From Pseudomonas juntendi (lineage in GTDB: Bacteria > Pseudomonadota > Gammaproteobacteria > Pseudomonadales > Pseudomonadaceae): 37,648 nt of DNA. The notes under the pieces are model-generated. The model did not search any database and was not told the origin of the DNA. It worked only from the letters and a program-made list of their open reading frames with translations. Positions 33,841 to 37,648 of this stretch are shown here, piece by piece (within the stretch, counting starts at the first letter, position 1; every line of letters starts with the position of its first letter). The position numbers were made by a program, and so were the translations under genes. The stretch is from NCBI RefSeq assembly GCF_009932375.1, contig NZ_BLJG01000068.1:1-37648 (forward strand), given 5' to 3'.

Positions 33841-34071
33841 TTAACGCTTTTCGAGGTCGGTGGTGACGGCTTCGACAATCACAGGTCCGAGGATGCGCGT
33901 GGTGGCGACGTGATCCTTGAAGACCCTATTCAGTCGCCCAATCGCCGCTTCGCGTGCTTGGCGGTAGACCTGGTCCAAGGTGCAGTCGGGCCCCCATGAT
34001 CCGAGACTCGTCATCTCGATGGTGATGGTGACCTTTGCGCCGGTGCTGGTTCGTGCGTGCGGCTTGCTCAT
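33841..34071 (-). CDS. Small phage protein, unknown function
   Basis: The 76-residue protein MSKPHARTSTGAKVTITIEM has strand-helix content with LDQVYRQAREAAIGRLNRVF as an amphipathic helix. AGGGGG precedes the ATG at 34071, which overlaps the stop of the 17-residue ORF (ATGA). The 102 nt after its stop hold no gene. Confidence 0.65.
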   Translation of the reverse strand: MSKPHARTSTGAKVTITIEMTSLGSWGPDCTLDQVYRQAREAAIGRLNRVFKDHVATTRILGPVIVEAVTTDLEKR

Positions 34072-34121
34072 CGCGGCCCCCTGTAGATCAGGTAGGCCAT
34101 GTACATCAGGGGCAGGATCAT
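34068..34121 (-). CDS. 17-residue hydrophobic peptide in the prophage operon
   Basis: MILPLMYMAYLIYRGPR is encoded between two genes. Its ATG overlaps the upstream stop (ATGA at 34121-34118) and its TGA overlaps the next ATG in the same way. AGGAGA lies eight bases before its ATG. It could be a tiny membrane peptide or only a coupling device that carries ribosomes to the next gene. Confidence 0.45.
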   Translation of the reverse strand: MILPLMYMAYLIYRGPR

Positions 34122-34468
34122 TGCTGCTTCTCCTGTGCGCGGCGTGAAACGCCTTCCATGATGGCGATCGACATGCGCCGCCGCTCTTGCACCGCGGGGC
34201 TGTCGGGGTCGTAGTTGGGTCCAAGGTATGATTTTGGATATTTGGCCATGGCGCTCTTCACTCGCATGAAGTTCTCGTCGCGCTGCCAGAGGCTGCTCCA
34301 GACCAGAATCGGTTTCTTGCCCTTTTGCTCGCCCTCGGCCAGCTTCCAAATGGCCTGGCGATCGAAGGTCATGAGCATGTCCATCGCGCACACGGCCAGG
34401 CGCAGCTCGTCGTACTCGGGGCGCTCGCCGGATCGCGCGGCCTCGATGATCTCGCCAAGGGTTCTCAT
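34118..34468 (-). CDS. Phage early protein, unknown function
   Basis: The 116-residue protein MRTLGEIIEAARSGERPEYD contains MTFDRQAIWKLAEGEQKGKK and ends in a basic helix (RRMSIAIMEGVSRRAQEKQQ). It is mostly helical with no membrane segment. AAGGAG lies ten bases before the ATG at 34468, which overlaps the stop of the NinX gene (ATGA). No domain is recognised. Confidence 0.65.
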   Translation of the reverse strand: MRTLGEIIEAARSGERPEYDELRLAVCAMDMLMTFDRQAIWKLAEGEQKGKKPILVWSSLWQRDENFMRVKSAMAKYPKSYLGPNYDPDSPAVQERRRMSIAIMEGVSRRAQEKQQ

Positions 34469-34857
34469 GGCATCAGCTCCTTCGGCACCTGAACGGTATT
34501 GCCGAGCGTGTGGGCGACAATGGCGCGGCATGCTGCCGGCAATGGCAGATCAGCACCCTGGGCCACGTCCTTGCCGTTTTCGGTTATCCAGGCTGCCCAG
34601 TAGTGCCACTCTGGCTGTGGGCAGTGGAGGCTTACGTTGTGCTTCTGCATGACCGGCCCGCCCACCGCCCAGTCTTCCCACGGGTTGTAGCGCTTGGTGT
34701 GCTCGATGGCCTGGCCCTGGTACCGGGCGAACACCCGCCACGGGTTGCCGTATTCCGGCGGGGCCAGGAACACGTCCAGGCCCTCCGCCTTGCCTACAGC
34801 CCACCCAAGTGCTTCGTCGGCTAGGTCGGCCGTCTTCACTTCGATCAGGTCGGTCAT
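34465..34857 (-). CDS. Phage NinX-like protein (DUF2591)
   Basis: The 130-residue protein matches the NinX/DUF2591 layout: an N-terminal ALGWAVGKAEGLDV, the central YNPWEDWAVGGPVMQKHNVS and the C-terminal PLPAACRAIVAHTLGNTVQV. Lambdoid nin-region genes of this type are accessory early genes of unknown function. The ATG at 34857 overlaps the stop of the upstream gene by ATGA. Confidence 0.8.
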   Translation of the reverse strand: MTDLIEVKTADLADEALGWAVGKAEGLDVFLAPPEYGNPWRVFARYQGQAIEHTKRYNPWEDWAVGGPVMQKHNVSLHCPQPEWHYWAAWITENGKDVAQGADLPLPAACRAIVAHTLGNTVQVPKELMP

Positions 34858-35159
34858 GGCGCCACCTTCAGGCCCCGGGCCTCAATCGCCTTGCGCACGT
34901 CGCGGATGTAGGCCGCCTCGTTGAAGCTGCCGCCTTCCACATCGTCGAACTCTTCGCGGTAGGCCTCGGCTGCTCGGTCCGGCATCTGAACCACCACATC
35001 CTCGCGGGAGGCCTGCCAGGCCCACCATGCAGATTGAACGGATGGGATCATGTACTCGCCGTCATCGCCGCGTGTAAGCACTTCCGGGCAGAAGCGGCCA
35101 TTCCGGGCCGTGCTCTTGGCTGCATATGCCGCTTCGAACTGCTCGCGCATCTTGTCCAT
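34854..35159 (-). CDS. Phage early protein, unknown function
   Basis: The 101-residue protein MDKMREQFEAAYAAKSTARN has the WWAWQASRE stretch common in small prophage early proteins and an acidic C-terminal half (EEFDDVEGGSFNEAAYIRDV). The ATG at 35159 is coupled to the upstream gene by TGATG; a GTG one codon earlier is possible. Confidence 0.65.
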   Translation of the reverse strand: MDKMREQFEAAYAAKSTARNGRFCPEVLTRGDDGEYMIPSVQSAWWAWQASREDVVVQMPDRAAEAYREEFDDVEGGSFNEAAYIRDVRKAIEARGLKVAP

Positions 35160-35428
35160 CACAGCTGATACCTCTCATCAATCCAGCGCCCAGGCGCCAG
35201 TGCGGGTGTAGGTTCGGGTTGTGTTTCGTGCGGGGAGAGCTGGCGCTGGTTGCCGGCGACTTGCGGCATCCAGACCTTCACGCAACTGATGGCGTTGTTC
35301 CCCAGCGAGTTCATGACGTAGCAGACGACACCGCGGGGTTTGTCCTCGAAGGACCAGACGCCTGACGGAAGTTCGGTTGCGCTGGCGCCGGTGGCCAGCA
35401 GCAGGAGGCAGAGGGCGAGTCGGGTCAT
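35159..35428 (-). CDS. Small secreted prophage protein
   Basis: The 89-residue protein has a signal peptide (MTRLALCLLLLATGASA) and a short mature part with two cysteines (GVVCYVMNSLGNNAISCVKV). The reading frame extends far upstream, but the ATG at 35428 is chosen because it overlaps the upstream stop (TGATG) and begins the signal peptide. Export suggests an envelope role such as exclusion of other phages, which is inference. Confidence 0.6.
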   Translation of the reverse strand: MTRLALCLLLLATGASATELPSGVWSFEDKPRGVVCYVMNSLGNNAISCVKVWMPQVAGNQRQLSPHETQPEPTPALAPGRWIDERYQL

Positions 35429-35850
35429 CAGCAGTCCACCCAGTTCAGCTCTTTGATGTAGTCGCCGCCGGCGCACAGGTGCTCGTCGTCGATCGCTTCC
35501 AGATCCTTGATATCTGCCAGAGCGGCCTTGGCGCGCTCCAGAGCCAGCTCGGCATGGCTCAGCTGATGGCGTTTGCGGGCCTTGTAGCTGCGCAGCGCCT
35601 CCTCTTTGCCTGGGTAGGCGAACCTGCGCCAGGAGTCTTTCGATACGCGCTTGACGTTGCCCCAGACCTTCCCTGTGGCTTCCTGGCGCGCCATGGCATA
35701 GCCCTCGCTGCCTTCGGGCACAAGCCAGTAGCAGTGCTCGCTTTCGCGAATCACCACGTAGCGCCGGCACACGATCGTGACGCCTTCGGGGCCGATGGAA
35801 TCGATGTAACGGAAATGGTCCGGCCAAGCCGGTTGCTTTTCTGCGGGCAT
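35428..35850 (-). CDS. Phage early protein, unknown function
   Basis: The 140-residue protein starts MPAEKQPAWPDHFRYIDSIG. It has a first half of strands with paired cysteine/tyrosine (VCRRYVVIRESEHCYWLVPE) and a helical second half (SHAELALERAKAALADIKDL). The ATG at 35850 has AAGGA eight bases upstream, better than the in-frame ATG at 35871. The 79 nt before it separate it from the Lar-like gene. Confidence 0.6.
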   Translation of the reverse strand: MPAEKQPAWPDHFRYIDSIGPEGVTIVCRRYVVIRESEHCYWLVPEGSEGYAMARQEATGKVWGNVKRVSKDSWRRFAYPGKEEALRSYKARKRHQLSHAELALERAKAALADIKDLEAIDDEHLCAGGDYIKELNWVDC

Positions 35851-35929
35851 GACTTCGTCCTTGGCCGCCATATCGCGGCAGTGAATAGAGGGGAGAGGGG
35901 TTACAGCGGGGTGGAGTACAAATGTGCTC

Positions 35930-36640
35930 TCAGTGCGATTTGCCTGAAAGCGCCTGGCGGGCAAGCTTCATAGCTTTCGTCGCGACGCCGTATTCATGGC
36001 CGATCAAGATGCACGGCTGAACCAATGATCGATTCCACTCAAGAAGCTGGGGGCCGATCAGCTCGAACCCTGGCTGTTCTTCCGTTCCTGTCGGCTCGGC
36101 GGTGTCCTCCAGAAACGCAATGATCTGCTTGCGCGGGTCATCACCTGGTTCCAGCCAGTTCGCAAGGCGAATGCTCGCGGTATGCAGCAGCCGGCGCGCT
36201 TGTTCGAGCTGGCCGCGCAACTCATCGCGCTCGTCGGCCGCCTTGCAATAGTTGCGGTGATGGCTTGCCTGCCAGTCCTTGAACTGCGCGGTGAGGCGTG
36301 CGATCTCGCTCGGGCTGTCGCATGGACCCAGCGGCACCATTGGCTCGCCCGTCTTCGCAGAATCCTGCTCAGCCCCTGGCTTATGCCACCAGATGGCAGT
36401 ACCAACCATCCACGCTATCGGCTCGGCGTGGGGCTGCGGGGCTGGCTGGGCGCGCATGTTCCAGCCATCTAGTTTGTCTTCGTTGAACACCGGGGCTGAC
36501 GCCAAGCATTCGGTGCATTCAACAAACCAGTCTGGATCTGGGCCGGCCGTGCAGCGCGAATCAGCTTTACCGCCGCAGAAGGGGCAGGGCAGCAGTTCGC
36601 TGATCATCTCTGTGTTGCTGGATCGGTTTTCTGTGGGCAT
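35930..36640 (-). CDS. Lar-like zinc-ribbon phage protein
   Basis: The 236-residue protein has an N-terminal zinc ribbon of the Lar (restriction alleviation) type: LLPCPFCGGKADSRCTAG, then WFVECTECLASAPVF, which forms CPxCG and CxxC knuckles. A central region has a coiled coil (DERDELRGQLEQARRLLHTA). Lar of Rac prophage modulates type I restriction; only the ribbon is shared, so function is uncertain. AGAGG precedes the ATG at 36640. Confidence 0.65.
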   Translation of the reverse strand: MPTENRSSNTEMISELLPCPFCGGKADSRCTAGPDPDWFVECTECLASAPVFNEDKLDGWNMRAQPAPQPHAEPIAWMVGTAIWWHKPGAEQDSAKTGEPMVPLGPCDSPSEIARLTAQFKDWQASHHRNYCKAADERDELRGQLEQARRLLHTASIRLANWLEPGDDPRKQIIAFLEDTAEPTGTEEQPGFELIGPQLLEWNRSLVQPCILIGHEYGVATKAMKLARQALSGKSH

Positions 36641-36657
36641 GGGGATACCTCTGTATG

Positions 36658-37383
36658 TCACAAGGCCAGTTCTGTCTGGCTCTCGCGCTGCCAAATTGGG
36701 GAACTGGTGTGTGCTTCAATTCGGTCGGCTATAACGCTGGCGCGCTGACCGGCCGACGGCGGGGTGTACATGCCGAAGCGGCTTATGCTGCCGCCGTTGA
36801 CCGCAGCGTTGGTGCTGTCGGCAGATGCCAGCGGCAGGCTCTGGAAGATTGCTGGGTCAAGCATTCGAAGGCCGTGCAGACGGCATTGAGGCCGCCCCTG
36901 GTCATCGCATATGGCGTCCATTGCGGCGCCCATGCGCTTCCACCAAGCTGCGGTGCCCGGCGAACGCCACTGGCCTGAGCTGCCCAAGGCGACCATGCGC
37001 CATGACTGAGCCAAGCGTTGCAGCCGCTCGATCGACTCGTGCATGTGCCAGACCGGCACGCCGGGCAGGTGGCCAGGCCATTGCTCGAGCAGCCGGTCGT
37101 TGGCGTCTTCGTCCCCGTCGATCACGTCAGGGATCAGGGCCCAGTCGAAGCCGGGGTGCCGATGCCAGTCATCCACCCAGCGGGTGTATCCATCGACATC
37201 GACCTGGCCGCCTTTCTTCCATACGGTGAACGCGCCGTTGTCGAAGACAAACGACTGGCAGGCCTCGGCGACGATGCCCATGTCGTCCTGCCGCGGGAAT
37301 GGCACCAAGGCGTGCCGGCCGGCCAGCAGCCGAGCCGCGTCTTGCCGTGAGCCGCCGATAGGCGTGCCGTGGTAGTGAATCAT
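36658..37383 (-). CDS. TIM-barrel phage protein, possibly transglycosylase-like (DpdA-type)
   Basis: The 241-residue protein starts MIHYHGTPIGGSRQDAARLL. Motifs in order are VFDNGAFTVWKKGG, DWALIPDVIDGDEDANDRLL, VPVWHMHESIERL, MVALGSSGQW, CRLHGLRMLDPAIF and SADSTNAAVNGG. This series (D-N-G-A, P-D, W-H, G-S-S-G, H-G-L, D-S-T) is TIM-barrel-like and resembles tRNA-guanine-transglycosylase relatives such as DpdA, which insert deazaguanine bases into DNA. No deazaguanine synthesis gene is visible. The ATG overlaps the upstream stop (ATGA). Confidence 0.55.
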   Translation of the reverse strand: MIHYHGTPIGGSRQDAARLLAGRHALVPFPRQDDMGIVAEACQSFVFDNGAFTVWKKGGQVDVDGYTRWVDDWHRHPGFDWALIPDVIDGDEDANDRLLEQWPGHLPGVPVWHMHESIERLQRLAQSWRMVALGSSGQWRSPGTAAWWKRMGAAMDAICDDQGRPQCRLHGLRMLDPAIFQSLPLASADSTNAAVNGGSISRFGMYTPPSAGQRASVIADRIEAHTSSPIWQRESQTELAL

Positions 37384-37625
37384 CCGCTCAGCCTCACCGT
37401 TTCGATCTCGACGCCCTGGTGCAACGCCTTGATCACCTGGTCGCCACCGAATCGCTCGGCCAACTGGTCGGCGATCTGCTCGTGCCAACCCTGCTTGATC
37501 AGCGCGGTGGCGGTCTTGATGTGCTCGACGCGGATCATCGACTGGCTGCGTATCTCCAGGCTGTAGACGATCACCTCGGCATCGCTAGGGCAAACGGCGG
37601 TAAAGGTGTGGCGGTAGATGTTCAT
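37380..37625 (-). CDS. Small phage early protein, unknown function
   Basis: The 81-residue protein MNIYRHTFTAVCPSDAEVIV has a beta start and a helical end (QGWHEQIADQLAERFGGDQV). GAGGAT precedes the ATG at 37625. Its stop overlaps the start of the TIM-barrel gene (ATGA), so the two are translationally coupled. The operon continues beyond the window edge. Confidence 0.65.
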   Translation of the reverse strand: MNIYRHTFTAVCPSDAEVIVYSLEIRSQSMIRVEHIKTATALIKQGWHEQIADQLAERFGGDQVIKALHQGVEIETVRLSG

Positions 37626-37648
37626 GGGCGATCCTCGCCGGGGAGGCG

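Larger units (their letters stand above)
31603..37648. mobile_element. Left end of a prophage at tRNA-Cys (incomplete)
   Basis: A tyrosine integrase pointing away from the tRNA meets a leftward operon of phage early genes (excisionase-like HTH, cupin-like, NinX, Lar-like, others) that runs off the window. Several genes are coupled by ATGA or TGATG overlaps. The exact att core inside the tRNA 3' part cannot be fixed, since the right end is not here. Confidence 0.85.

Noticed and set aside
35429..35827. Upstream extension of the small secreted prophage protein to 222 residues
   Set aside because: The extension overlaps the 140-residue gene entirely, has shadow-like composition, and the signal peptide begins at the coupled ATG at 35428.
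1..37648. CRISPR array or insertion sequence
   Set aside because: No regularly spaced repeats, no transposase reading frame and no IS-type terminal inverted repeats were seen on either strand.

Overview
The window looks like a chromosome segment of a Pseudomonas putida-group bacterium. The genes are GC-rich. pcaI and pcaJ read almost exactly as the P. putida 3-oxoadipate CoA-transferase subunits, with a PcaR box upstream, and the backbone genes (NhaA, Bax-inhibitor-1 family, SohB, MCP, GGDEF proteins) have a typical Pseudomonas look.

Backbone, 1-23.8 kb. The order is: a purine permease of the NCS2/NAT family; a Bax-inhibitor-1 membrane protein; tRNA-Ser(TGA); nhaA; pcaIJ, divergent from a chemoreceptor with an apparently cytosolic sensor; a cytosine-deaminase-like amidohydrolase; four small proteins; a LysR regulator divergent from a TSUP exporter; two membrane diguanylate cyclases; an SLC13/TrkA-C transporter; several small envelope proteins (glycine-zipper, His/Asp-rich lipoprotein, RcnB-like, lipoprotein); a methyltransferase; and a lipid-flavoured group (SDR, APH-like phosphotransferase, SCP2 protein, histidine phosphatase).

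Island 1, about 23.86-30.36 kb. This 6.5-kb element is integrated into the first codons of sohB. A 15-bp direct repeat marks both ends, and a pair of gTCACAA boxes lies just inside each end. It encodes a tyrosine integrase, an AT-rich secreted protein, an HNH endonuclease, small proteins and a capsid-like protein with a C-terminal Big2 domain. Two sequences match the promoter class of T3/gh-1-type phage RNA polymerases (core ACCCTCACTATTGC), but no RNA polymerase, replication, terminase, portal or tail gene is present. The simplest reading is a satellite of a T7-like podovirus, switched on by the helper's RNA polymerase and carrying its own capsid. A decayed prophage is the main alternative. 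This is the most interesting part of the window.

Island 2, about 31.6 kb to the window end. A second tyrosine integrase follows tRNA-Cys(GCA). It is followed by a leftward-transcribed prophage early operon (excisionase-like HTH, cupin-like protein, NinX, Lar-like zinc ribbon, TIM-barrel/transglycosylase-like protein). Many genes overlap by ATGA or TGATG, and one of them encodes only 17 residues. The prophage runs off the right edge.
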